A stretch of 64,000 bases of DNA from Lachnospiraceae bacterium (GTDB lineage Bacteria; Bacillota; Clostridia; Lachnospirales; Lachnospiraceae). The translations under genes and the position numbers were made by a program. The DNA is taken from NCBI GenBank assembly GCA_009774625.1, contig VSOB01000005.1:16216-80215 (forward strand). The letters run 5' to 3'. Positions 51,517-59,784 of the stretch are shown here, one piece after another; positions within the stretch are counted from its first letter, which is position 1; the number at the start of each line of letters is the position of its first letter. The notes beneath the pieces were generated by a model. That model saw nothing but the letters and a program-made list of their open reading frames with translations. It was not told where the DNA came from and made no database searches.

Positions 51517-51610
51517 GACAGGGCAGCCTGTGTAGTACAAGATACCAAAAAGGAAATCTGTCATAGGATAGAATAGGTCTTTTTCATCAAAATCGTAAGA
51601 GGGTGAATCA

Positions 51611-52855
51611 GTGGATTCTATTCATATCTGCGGCGGATATCCGCTGTCTGGTGAAACACGGATACAGGGGTCCAAAAATGCGGTGCTGCCGATCCTGGCA
51701 GCCACTGTTCTTGTAGACGGGGTGAGTACGCTTGATAATTGTCCGGATATAGCCGATGTACAGTGTATGGTAAGACTGCTGCAAAGCGTTGGCTGTGTCG
51801 TGGAATGGGAGAACGGACAGATTCGGGTGGATGCCCGTCACATAGGAGGGATCAGCCTGCCGCAGAAGTATGTGAGCCGGATGCGCTCTTCGGTGGTGAT
51901 GATGGGAGCGATTCTGGGCAGGATGGGCAGGGTTACCATCAGCTATCCGGGTGGATGTGTGATAGGAAAACGGCCGATTGACATGCACCTGGAGGCATTT
52001 GCCCGTATGGGGGTGGCTCTTTCGGAAGAAGGAAATACACTGACGGCATGGACCCGCGGGCTGTCGGGAAATACGGTGACGCTTGCATTTCCCAGTGTGG
52101 GAGCCACGGAAAATGTGATATTGGCTGGGGTGCTGGCGGAGGGAGAAACCCTGATTCGGAATGCGGCCAGAGAACCGGAAATCGAAGCTCTGTGCGGATT
52201 TCTGAAATGTGCCGGCGCCGACATACAAAAGGAGGCGGGAGGCAGTATGCTGCGTATCCGGGGTGTGAGTCGGCTGAGCGGCTGTCGTTATCGGGTACCG
52301 GCTGACAGAATTGTGGCAGGCACATATCTTTTGGGCTGTATGGCGGCAGGAGGCAGTGTCTGTTTAAAGGGAGCCGACAGTGATGCGCTTTCTGCCGTGC
52401 TGGCAGTGATTGCAGGAATGGGAGGAAAATATCAGTGCGGCCAGGATGGGATTACGCTTACCGCGCCTGAAAGAGTGCAGGCCATTTCTTATGTGAAAAC
52501 CGAAGTCTATCCGGGATATCCCACGGATCTGCAGTCTCAGCTTCTGGCAGCGCTGGCTTTGGCGGACGGAGAAAGCATCGTGGAGGAAACGGTTTTCGAA
52601 AATCGTTTTCGGGTGGTTCCGGAACTGGTCAGAATGGGTGCCTGCATGGAGACAGAAAAAAACCGGGTGATCATTCGGGGCGTGCGCGCGCTGTATGGCA
52701 AAAAGGTGGCTGCAGAAGAGCTGCGGGGAGGCGCCGCGCTCTGTATGGCGGCTCTGGCGGCACAGGGCGATACGCATATTGCAAACCGTCATTTTATCGA
52801 CAGGGGTTATCAGGCAATAGAGCAGGATATCAGAAACCTGGGAGGCAGAATATGA
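51611..52855 (+). CDS. murA: UDP-N-acetylglucosamine 1-carboxyvinyltransferase MurA
   Basis: MurA starts peptidoglycan precursor synthesis by adding enolpyruvate to UDP-GlcNAc. The 414 residues carry GSKNAVLPILAA (Lys22), the catalytic Cys116 in YPGGCVIGKRPIDMH, which makes it a fosfomycin-sensitive type in principle, and YPTDLQSQLLAALALADG. The GTG start follows a weak AGAGGG site. The gene sits where murG is often found in Bacilli. It ends in an ATGA overlap with the next gene. Confidence 0.96.
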   Translation: MDSIHICGGYPLSGETRIQGSKNAVLPILAATVLVDGVSTLDNCPDIADVQCMVRLLQSVGCVVEWENGQIRVDARHIGGISLPQKYVSRMRSSVVMMGAILGRMGRVTISYPGGCVIGKRPIDMHLEAFARMGVALSEEGNTLTAWTRGLSGNTVTLAFPSVGATENVILAGVLAEGETLIRNAAREPEIEALCGFLKCAGADIQKEAGGSMLRIRGVSRLSGCRYRVPADRIVAGTYLLGCMAAGGSVCLKGADSDALSAVLAVIAGMGGKYQCGQDGITLTAPERVQAISYVKTEVYPGYPTDLQSQLLAALALADGESIVEETVFENRFRVVPELVRMGACMETEKNRVIIRGVRALYGKKVAAEELRGGAALCMAALAAQGDTHIANRHFIDRGYQAIEQDIRNLGGRI

Positions 52856-53574
52856 GGAAACGGACAGCCATACTGCTGAGCATATGCGGTGTATTTCTCA
52901 CGATGGGAATACTGGCGGCTCTGGCGCTGCGGTATTATCGGGTGACTACCGTATATGTGGAAGGAAATGTACATTACAGCAATGAAGAAATCATGGATAT
53001 GGTGATGACGGGGACGCTGGGAGACAATTCTCTCTATCTGGCGCTGAAATATAAAAACAAAGGGGTGGACTCCATCCCCTTTGTACAGCGGATGGATGTG
53101 GATATCCTGTCCCCCGACACCATCAAAATCACCATATATGAAAAGGCGATGGCAGGTTACATAGAGTATCTGGGCAGATATATGTATTTTGACAAGGATG
53201 GCATCATTGTGGAGGCGTCGGATCAGAAAACAAGCGGGATCCCACAGGTAACGGGGCTTTCCTTCGGATATGTGATCATGCATGAAAAACTGCCTGTGGA
53301 GAATCCGGAAATATTTGAAGATATTCTGGATATTACCCAGCTTTTGAATAAATATGGCGTACAGGCGGACAAGATCCGGTTTGATAAGGCGATGCATAAG
53401 ACGCTGTACTTTGGAGAAGCAAGAGTCAGTCTTGGTTCCAATGAGAATATAGGCGAAAAAATTATGAAGCTGAAAGGGATTTTGCCGGAACTGGAAGGAA
53501 AAAAGGGAATGTTGAGAATGGACAATTATTCGGAGGAGATGCAGAATGTTACCTTTGAATTGGATGCGGAATAG
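52852..53574 (+). CDS. ftsQ: Cell-division protein FtsQ/DivIB
   Basis: A 240-residue bitopic protein: short basic N-terminus, TM at about 8-27, a POTRA domain (about 30-100; VTTVYVEGNVHYSNEEIMDMV), then the beta domain with PDTIKITIYEKAMAGYIEYLGRYMYFDKDGI. It is part of the FtsQ-FtsL-FtsB complex at the septum. Coupled to murA by start-stop overlap. The low-complexity tail of some Firmicute DivIB proteins is absent. Confidence 0.93.
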   Translation: MRKRTAILLSICGVFLTMGILAALALRYYRVTTVYVEGNVHYSNEEIMDMVMTGTLGDNSLYLALKYKNKGVDSIPFVQRMDVDILSPDTIKITIYEKAMAGYIEYLGRYMYFDKDGIIVEASDQKTSGIPQVTGLSFGYVIMHEKLPVENPEIFEDILDITQLLNKYGVQADKIRFDKAMHKTLYFGEARVSLGSNENIGEKIMKLKGILPELEGKKGMLRMDNYSEEMQNVTFELDAE

Positions 53575-53607
53575 AGGGCCTTAAATCAAAGAAAAATGAA
53601 AAAACAG

Positions 53608-53636
53608 TTGATTAATTAGGCAAAAGATAATAATAT
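53608..53636 (+). promoter_or_regulatory. Promoter of ftsZ
   Basis: TTGATT (53608-53613), 17-base spacer, TAATAT (53631-53636), 43 bases before the start codon. ftsZ can thus be expressed apart from the long upstream operon. Confidence 0.72.
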
Positions 53637-53678
53637 AGATTATATGTAGTTATTTGGAACTATAAAGGAGGACTACCT

Positions 53679-54923
53679 TTGTTAGAGATTAAGACAAACG
53701 ATGCTGAGTCTGCAGCCAAAATTATTGTGGTTGGTGTTGGTGGTGCAGGTAACAATGCTGTGAATAGAATGATAGATGAAAGTATTGATGGTGTGGACTT
53801 TATCGGTATTAATACGGACAAGCAGGCCCTGCAGCTCTGTAAGGCTCCCAGGCTGCTTCAGATCGGTGAGAAGCTGACAAAGGGACTGGGTGCGGGCGCC
53901 AAGCCGGAGGTTGGTGAAAAGGCGGCTGAAGAAAACATTGAAGAGATTACGGAAGCGCTGAAAGGCGCGGATATGGTATTTGTAACATGTGGAATGGGCG
54001 GCGGGACCGGAACCGGTGCGGCGCCGGTGATTGCGGGGATTTCCAAGGAGATGGGGATCCTGACGGTAGGAGTGGTGACCAAACCCTTTCGTTTTGAGGC
54101 AAAGGCCAGGATGATCAATGCGGTGGGAGGCATTGAACGCCTGAAAGAGAATGTGGATACGCTGATTGTCATTCCCAATGACAAGCTGCTGCAGATTGTT
54201 GACAGACGGACGACTATGCCGGATGCTCTGAAAAAGGCGGATGAGGTACTGCAGCAGGCAGTACAGGGCATTACGGATCTGATCAACCTTCCGGCAATTA
54301 TCAATCTGGATTTTGCGGATGTACAGACTGTTATGAAAGACAAAGGCATTGCCCATATCGGCATCGGCTCCGGCAAAGGGGACGATAAGGCGGCGGATGC
54401 CGTGAAGATGGCAGTGGAAAGCCCGTTGCTTGAGACGACTATTTCCGGCGCCAGCCATGTGATTATTAATGTTTCCGGTGATATTACGCTGGCGGATGCG
54501 GCGGATGCGGCGGATTATGTACAGAGTCTGGCGGGAGATGATGTGAATATTATCTTCGGTGCCATGTATGACGAAACGGCAACAGACAGTTGTTCGATTA
54601 CGGTGATTGCCACCGGGCTGGAGGCCAGCGTACCGCCCAGGATTACACCCAATAATTACCAGACTTATAAGGCACAGCCTGTGAGACCCGTGAGCAGTAA
54701 AAATGTAAACATGAACATGAACCCCAATATGGGTACGGCGCCGATACCACAGCAGGTACAGGTACAGGCGCCGGTACAGCCCCAGGTTCCCACACAGGCT
54801 CCGAAGCCTGCTGCACAGACCATGAATGTGCAGCCTCTTTCCGGCATCAGACGGCCGGGCAACATTAAGAGCAATGTGGAAGAAAAGACATTGAGCATTC
54901 CCAGCTTTCTGCAGAAAAAATAG
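53679..54923 (+). CDS. ftsZ: Cell-division GTPase FtsZ
   Basis: The tubulin-like GTPase that forms the Z ring. 414 residues: IIVVGVGGAGNNAVNRM, the tubulin signature GMGGGTGTGAAPVIA, the T7 loop region NLDFADVQTVM, a linker rich in Pro, Gln and Val (about 330-390) and the C-terminal anchor peptide TLSIPSFLQKK. The start is TTG at 53679, seven bases after AAAGGAGG. A strong terminator follows, separating it from the sporulation genes. Confidence 0.97.
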   Translation: MLEIKTNDAESAAKIIVVGVGGAGNNAVNRMIDESIDGVDFIGINTDKQALQLCKAPRLLQIGEKLTKGLGAGAKPEVGEKAAEENIEEITEALKGADMVFVTCGMGGGTGTGAAPVIAGISKEMGILTVGVVTKPFRFEAKARMINAVGGIERLKENVDTLIVIPNDKLLQIVDRRTTMPDALKKADEVLQQAVQGITDLINLPAIINLDFADVQTVMKDKGIAHIGIGSGKGDDKAADAVKMAVESPLLETTISGASHVIINVSGDITLADAADAADYVQSLAGDDVNIIFGAMYDETATDSCSITVIATGLEASVPPRITPNNYQTYKAQPVRPVSSKNVNMNMNPNMGTAPIPQQVQVQAPVQPQVPTQAPKPAAQTMNVQPLSGIRRPGNIKSNVEEKTLSIPSFLQKK

Positions 54924-54973
54924 GACGGCAGATTCCGGGAGCAGAACAACGGCATCATAAAATTTTCAGCAGA

Positions 54974-55007
54974 CCCTGAAAAGGAATTTTCCTTTTCAGG
55001 GTTTTTT
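54974..55007 (+). terminator. Rho-independent terminator after ftsZ
   Basis: CCCTGAAAAGGAA (54974-54986) pairs perfectly with TTCCTTTTCAGGG (54989-55001), 13 bp, followed by TTTTTT. Confidence 0.95.
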
Positions 55008-55048
55008 GTAGTTTTTTGTCACGAAATATTCCGGGACCCAGGTTCGAT

Positions 55049-55082
55049 TTTGACAAAATATTCGCCTGAGAATTCTTATAAT
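55049..55082 (+). promoter_or_regulatory. spoIIG-type promoter with 21-bp spacer and Spo0A-like boxes
   Basis: TTGACA (55050-55055) and TATAAT (55077-55082) are both perfect, but 21 bases apart. On the minus strand TGTCAAA (55049-55055) and AGGCGAA (55061-55067) each match the Spo0A box TGNCGAA in all but one base, and one of them overlaps the -35. The Bacillus spoIIG promoter has the same unusual long spacer with Spo0A sites. Confidence 0.75.
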
Positions 55083-55112
55083 GGAACCAGTGAGAAATAC
55101 GGGAGGTGAGTG

Positions 55113-55934
55113 GTGAAGTATAAACTGTATATTGATGCATTTTTCCTGCTGAATTTTTTTATGGATACCTTACTGTTATTTCTCATAAGAAAGGTTCTTA
55201 ACTGCACTGCCACACGGTTAAGGGTGCTTTTAGGCGGTGCGTTTGGTGCGGGGATGACATGTGTTGTTACGGTTGTTCCGTATGTACCTGCATGGATCAA
55301 GCTATTGGCAGGGTATGGATTCATCAGTATATGTATGATCAGAATCAGCTTTTCGGGGATGAATTTCCGGATGGCGCTCAGAGCCTCTTTGTATCTGTAT
55401 GGATTTGCCTTTTTGCTGGGAGGGGTCCTGCAGGCGGTGTGGATGCAGATTCCGTTTTTCCGTAAATACGGCATGGGAATCCTGTCGGTCTGCATGACCG
55501 GCACAGCCGTTTATATCCTGTTTGCATTTTGCTATACAGCAAGGCAGAGGCGCAGGCGCTGCGGTATTTTCCCGGTGAGAGTGGTCTGGAACGGAAAGGA
55601 GACAACGCTCAAGGCTCTGGTGGACACCGGGAACAGCCTGTTCGAACCCATCAGTCACAAACCGGTTTCCATCGTGGAAAAGCAGGCGCTGGAACTGGTT
55701 TTCGGGGAAGAGAGGCCCGGCTTGTTTCGTGCCATTCCGTTTCACAGCATTGGCAGGTCCAACGGGATTCTGGACGGATATGAACTGACGGAGCTGATTA
55801 TTTTTGGGGAGAATGAAAAAATAAAGATAGATAAGCCGATGGTGGGACTGTATGACGGAAAGCTGTCAGCAGGAGCGGCGTATCAGATGATATTACATCC
55901 CGCATTAACAGAAAAACAGGAGGAGTGTTCATGA
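55113..55934 (+). CDS. spoIIGA: Sporulation sigma-E processing protease SpoIIGA
   Basis: SpoIIGA is a membrane-bound aspartic protease that cuts pro-sigma-E in the mother cell. The 273 residues show five or so membrane helices (1-150; the first is YIDAFFLLNFFMDTLLLFLI) and a C-terminal protease domain with the catalytic ALVDTGNSLFEPI and IPFHSIGRSNG. GTG 55113, six bases after GGGAGG, is preferred to GTG 55110. Start-stop overlap (ATGA) with sigE matches the usual spoIIG operon. Confidence 0.95.
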   Translation: MKYKLYIDAFFLLNFFMDTLLLFLIRKVLNCTATRLRVLLGGAFGAGMTCVVTVVPYVPAWIKLLAGYGFISICMIRISFSGMNFRMALRASLYLYGFAFLLGGVLQAVWMQIPFFRKYGMGILSVCMTGTAVYILFAFCYTARQRRRRCGIFPVRVVWNGKETTLKALVDTGNSLFEPISHKPVSIVEKQALELVFGEERPGLFRAIPFHSIGRSNGILDGYELTELIIFGENEKIKIDKPMVGLYDGKLSAGAAYQMILHPALTEKQEECS

Positions 55935-56671
55935 TTTTTAAGGTTGCAATACCAGGCAAGATACAGTTTCGGATGATACGCAGAGAAGCCGGCCTTTTGA
56001 TGCGCAGACAGGGGGATGTCCATTACATAGGAGGGGCGGAGGTGCTTCCGCCGCCGCTGGAGGCAACAGAGGAAGAGGAAGTGATCAATGACCTGGGCAC
56101 GGAGGATGAACAGGAAGCAAAGGCCACGCTGATCGAACATAATCTGCGCCTCGTGGTGTACATAGCCAAGAAATTCGACAATACAGGAGTGGGTGTGGAG
56201 GATCTGATCTCCATCGGCACCATCGGTCTGATCAAATCCATCAACACCTTTAACCCCGGTAAAAATATTAAGCTGGCAACCTATGCATCCAGGTGTATTG
56301 AAAATGAAATCTTAATGTACCTTCGGAAAAACAGTAAGGCTAAGGTGGAAGTATCCATTGATGAGCCGCTGAACGTGGACTGGGATGGAAATGAGCTTCT
56401 TTTATCGGATATTCTGGGGACAGATGAGGATGTGATCTACAGAGACATTGAAAATGAAGTGGAAAGGGGGCTTTTGTTTAAGGCAGTCAACAAACTGTCG
56501 GAGCGGGAGAGGACAATCATCAATCTCCGGTTTGGCCTGAATACACCCGATGGAGAAGAAATGACGCAAAAGGAGGTGGCAGCGCTGCTGGGAATTTCCC
56601 AGTCTTACATTTCCAGACTGGAAAAGAAGATTATTAAAAGACTGAAAAAGGAGATGGTAAAAGAGGTGTAG
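55931..56671 (+). CDS. sigE: RNA polymerase sporulation sigma factor sigma-E (pro-form)
   Basis: The 246-residue mother-cell sigma factor has a pro-sequence of about 30 residues rich in Arg and Met, before the HYIGGAEVLPPPLE junction where SpoIIGA should cut. Region 2 contains EHNLRLVVYIAKKFDNTGVGVEDLISIGTIGLIKSINTF (read in parts) and region 4 ERERTIINLRFGL and EVAALLGISQSYISRLEKK. ATG 55931 follows AGGAGGAG. It is transcribed with spoIIGA. Confidence 0.96.
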   Translation: MIFKVAIPGKIQFRMIRREAGLLMRRQGDVHYIGGAEVLPPPLEATEEEEVINDLGTEDEQEAKATLIEHNLRLVVYIAKKFDNTGVGVEDLISIGTIGLIKSINTFNPGKNIKLATYASRCIENEILMYLRKNSKAKVEVSIDEPLNVDWDGNELLLSDILGTDEDVIYRDIENEVERGLLFKAVNKLSERERTIINLRFGLNTPDGEEMTQKEVAALLGISQSYISRLEKKIIKRLKKEMVKEV

Positions 56672-56722
56672 AAATTCGTCGTCAGCCGACGAAAAGAAAC
56701 TTACGAAAAATTGAAAAACCAC

Positions 56723-56751
56723 GCATAGTTCAGCGCCATAGTGAGAATCAT
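56723..56751 (+). promoter_or_regulatory. Candidate forespore (sigma-F/sigma-G) promoter of sigG
   Basis: GCATA (56723-56727), 15 bases, GAGAATCAT (56743-56751), close to the sigma-F/G pattern GYATA-N15/16-GGNNANANT with two mismatches in the -10 part. It starts 32 bases before the sigG start codon. A small TTCGTCG/CGACGAA hairpin lies upstream near 56675. Confidence 0.5.
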
Positions 56752-56782
56752 TTTACTGAAGAACATTGTAGGAGGAATCGCT

Positions 56783-57562
56783 ATGGCGCTTAATAAAGTA
56801 GAGATTTGCGGGGTCAATACGGCAAAACTTCCTTCCCTGTCCAATGAGCAGAGAACGAAGCTGTTTCAACGAATCAAAGAAGGCGATATGGAAGCCAGAA
56901 ACGAGTATACGGAAGGAAACCTGCGGCTTGTGTTAAGCGTAATCAAACGGTTCTCCGGCAGCAATGAAAATCCGGATGACCTGTTCCAGATCGGCTGTAT
57001 CGGTCTGATGAAGGCCATTGACAATTTCAATACAGAACTGGATGTTAAATTTTCAACCTATGCGGTTCCCATGATTATCGGAGAGATCCGCCGCTTCCTT
57101 CGGGACAACAACAGCATCCGGGTCAGCCGTTCTCTCAAGGATACTGCCTACAAAGCCATCTATGCCAAAGAAAACCTGACCAAAAAGAATCTGAAAGAGC
57201 CGACTATCATGGAAATTGCAGAAGAGATCGGTGTTTCCAAAGAGGACATCGTCTATGCGCTGGATGCTATCCAGAATCCCATGAGCCTGTATGAACCGGT
57301 CTATACCGACGGCGGCGATACCCTTTATGTTATGGACCAGGTCAGCGATAAAAAGAACAAAGAAGAAACATGGGTGGAGCACCTGTCTCTGAGAGAAGCC
57401 ATGAAACGCCTGAACGAGAGAGAAAACGAGATCATCACACTGCGGTTCTTCGAAGGTAAGACCCAGATGGAGGTGGCGGAAATCATCGGCATCTCTCAGG
57501 CACAGGTATCCAGACTGGAAAAAAACGCCCTGAAGGTAATGCGGAATTATCTGGCAGGGTAA
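56783..57562 (+). CDS. sigG: RNA polymerase sporulation sigma factor sigma-G
   Basis: The late forespore sigma factor. The 259 residues start with the diagnostic MALNKVEICGVNTAKLP. They have region 2 (NENPDDLFQIGCIGLMKAIDNF, read in parts; KFSTYAVPMIIGEIRRFLRDN), region 3 (SRSLKDTAYKAIYAKENL) and region 4 (NERENEIITLRFFEGKTQ; EIIGISQAQVSRLEKNA). ATG 56783 follows AGGAGG. sigE and sigG side by side is typical of spore-forming Firmicutes. Confidence 0.97.
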   Translation: MALNKVEICGVNTAKLPSLSNEQRTKLFQRIKEGDMEARNEYTEGNLRLVLSVIKRFSGSNENPDDLFQIGCIGLMKAIDNFNTELDVKFSTYAVPMIIGEIRRFLRDNNSIRVSRSLKDTAYKAIYAKENLTKKNLKEPTIMEIAEEIGVSKEDIVYALDAIQNPMSLYEPVYTDGGDTLYVMDQVSDKKNKEETWVEHLSLREAMKRLNERENEIITLRFFEGKTQMEVAEIIGISQAQVSRLEKNALKVMRNYLAG

Positions 57563-57608
57563 GAAGAGATCAAAATGTATCAACCTATACGCTTGTTCCG
57601 AATTTGCC

Positions 57609-57638
57609 AAAACAGGGGAATGACAGACCCCTGTTTTT
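57609..57638 (+). terminator. Rho-independent terminator after sigG
   Basis: AAAACAGGGG (57609-57618) pairs perfectly with CCCCTGTTTT (57628-57637), with one more T. Confidence 0.9.
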
Positions 57639-57648
57639 GTAGTATACT
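57620..57648 (+). promoter_or_regulatory. Promoter of the acyltransferase gene, overlapping the terminator
   Basis: ATGACA (57620-57625), 17-base spacer, TATACT (57643-57648). The -35 lies in the loop of the sigG terminator. Confidence 0.6.
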
Positions 57649-57715
57649 GAAAACAATGAGCAGTGAGGGAACACCTGATGATCCCGCTGCGGCAAAGATA
57701 AAATGAGGAACTTTT

Positions 57716-58813
57716 ATGACTTCCAAACAGCGTATTACATATCTGGATATGGCCAAAGGGGTGGGCATCGTGCTGATGGTGACGGGACATCTGGTAGGTT
57801 CGCTCCAGACAATTGATAACAAACCGTATTTTTCTCCTCTTTATCAGTGGATTGCTTCGTTTCATATGCCGCTTTTTTTTGTGATTTCCGGTATCGTGCT
57901 CCGGATCACCCGGGAAGAGGAGCGGGATATGGGGCATATTGTTTACCGTAAGGCAAAGGGGCTGCTGCTGCCTTACGCTTCTTTCAGTCTGATTTATTTT
58001 GTTATAAATATATGTACCTGTATATTTTTTCCGGATTTGCTGCAGTTTTCGGATCTGTGGAGGTATCTGATCTACAGCGTTACCCTTCGGGGCGTTTCGG
58101 TGCTCTGGTTTCTGCCGGCTCTGTTTCTGGGAGAAGTGGTGTTTTTGTGGGTGAGAAAGCGGATGGGACCGGGCAGGATGACGGTGTTGTTTTCCGTTAC
58201 CGGTTTTCTGATATTTTTCTTTTCACCTGTTCTTGGCTGGGAAGGCTGGGAGTCAAACCTGGCGCTGATGACAGTGGGAGCGGTACTGCTCACACTGGCC
58301 AGAGGGCTGCTTTCCTGTACGTTTTTGCTGACAGGATATCTGGCGGCAGGGCTGGTGACGGCAGGGGAGAAGAAATCGGCGGCCGGTTTTTTGCTGGGGG
58401 CGGTGATGCTGGCGGCAGATATCATTCTTTGCCCTGTCAATGGTTCTGTGGATCTGAATTATATGGTCTTTCAGAATTTTTTACTGTATCTGTTCTGTGC
58501 CTGCCTGGGGTCTTTTGGAGTGATCCTGCTTTGTAAAAATGTATACCAGTCAAAACTGCTTCTTTTTTACGGGACCAATTCTCTTGTGATTATGGCAACC
58601 CATATGGAGTTTAAAGTGATGCTGCATACGATCCGGTTTTCTTACTGGCTCAATCAATATGTAACAAGGGCTAAGGAATGGGTGCTGTATGCCACTATGG
58701 CAGTGTGCATAACTGTGCTGGAGGCCGGTATCATATATCTGTTCCGTCATGTGCTGTATTTTCTGATTGGAAAAGAAAAGCCGCAGGCAGGAGGGGAGAA
58801 AAGAGCAGGGTGA
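57716..58813 (+). CDS. Integral membrane acyltransferase (acyltransferase-3 family)
   Basis: The 365-residue protein has about ten membrane helices and the family features YLDMAKGVGIVLMVTGHLV near the start (with the catalytic-type His) and SFHMPLFFVISGIVL. Such proteins move acyl groups onto cell-wall or exported sugars (OatA-like, without the extra outside esterase domain). The substrate cannot be told. GAGGA precedes the ATG. It has its own likely promoter and is followed by a secreted protein gene 56 bases later. Confidence 0.88.
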   Translation: MTSKQRITYLDMAKGVGIVLMVTGHLVGSLQTIDNKPYFSPLYQWIASFHMPLFFVISGIVLRITREEERDMGHIVYRKAKGLLLPYASFSLIYFVINICTCIFFPDLLQFSDLWRYLIYSVTLRGVSVLWFLPALFLGEVVFLWVRKRMGPGRMTVLFSVTGFLIFFFSPVLGWEGWESNLALMTVGAVLLTLARGLLSCTFLLTGYLAAGLVTAGEKKSAAGFLLGAVMLAADIILCPVNGSVDLNYMVFQNFLLYLFCACLGSFGVILLCKNVYQSKLLLFYGTNSLVIMATHMEFKVMLHTIRFSYWLNQYVTRAKEWVLYATMAVCITVLEAGIIYLFRHVLYFLIGKEKPQAGGEKRAG

Positions 58814-58869
58814 GTCCATGCAGTACAGAGAGCAGAAGTGGATTTGAGGAATAAGGAGGAGAGGAAACA

Positions 58870-59772
58870 ATGAAAATGCAAACTAAGAAACAAATGAAAA
58901 AAGGGGCGGCCATTTTATGTGCGGGCCTGCTGCTGGCCGTGCCGGTGAGTGCAGAGGCCAAGAGCGGCTCTGGTTCCGACTCTACGCGGGTACCTTCGGA
59001 TGCGGTTTCCGGCGGTGTGATTCATTCCAATGTGTACGGAGAGGTGCTTGTAACCAGACAGGAGGACGGCACCTATAATTATACTTTTTTTGACGATGAC
59101 TGGCCTGCGGTACAGGAGCTTCTGCGTGCGCTGAACAGCGGCGCAAAGATTGATCTGGATAAGCTGCTGACCGAATCCTCCACTTCGATTCAAAAGATCA
59201 CCACCGATGATAAGACGGCGATACCCAATGATATCGTCAATTCTGGTGCGGCGGCAAATGCCAACAGAGGAAGTTTTGCGGTGGGCAGTGTCTATGGCCC
59301 GGATCTGAGCGCGGCTGAGATTCAGCAGGTGCAGACGGCGGTGTCCAGCTTTATGATTCAGAACAATGTGGCTTCCATGAGTGATTTGAGAAAGGTGAGG
59401 ACGGCTCACGATTATCTGATGCAGACCTGTATTCCGGCGCCTAAGGGAAATAAGAACCATGCCGACAATGCCTGGGGAGCGCTGATCTATCATGAGGCCA
59501 ATGCCAACGGATATGCCAGAGCCATGAAAGCGCTCTGTGATGCCATGGGCGTGGGCACTTATGTGATTTCCGCCAACAACAATTCTTCTCTGAAGGATTA
59601 TATGTGGAATGTGGTCATGATCAATGGGGAATGGTTTATTGTGGATGTATTCTGTGATGACAGCACATCCAGCTATGCCACCTATCTGATTTCTGACAGT
59701 GCATACAGGACACTGGGTATGAGCTGGAATACAGGCAGTAATGTGCCGGTGGCCAAAAGAAATTATCAGTAA
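58870..59772 (+). CDS. Secreted transglutaminase-like protein lacking catalytic residues
   Basis: The 300-residue product has a signal peptide (1 to about 30, cut near VSAEAKS), a linker and a transglutaminase-like fold (about 170-290). In the fold, family members have a Cys before EGYA, a His before xWN and an Asp after. Here the matching positions are Ala212 in HEANANGYARAMKAL, Tyr244 in KDYMWNVVMINGEWF and Asp259 in FIVDVFCDD. Two of the three catalytic residues are gone, so it is probably a binding or structural protein at the wall. AAGGAGGAGAGG precedes the ATG. Confidence 0.8.
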   Translation: MKMQTKKQMKKGAAILCAGLLLAVPVSAEAKSGSGSDSTRVPSDAVSGGVIHSNVYGEVLVTRQEDGTYNYTFFDDDWPAVQELLRALNSGAKIDLDKLLTESSTSIQKITTDDKTAIPNDIVNSGAAANANRGSFAVGSVYGPDLSAAEIQQVQTAVSSFMIQNNVASMSDLRKVRTAHDYLMQTCIPAPKGNKNHADNAWGALIYHEANANGYARAMKALCDAMGVGTYVISANNNSSLKDYMWNVVMINGEWFIVDVFCDDSTSSYATYLISDSAYRTLGMSWNTGSNVPVAKRNYQ

Positions 59773-59784
59773 GAGGAAAGCAGG

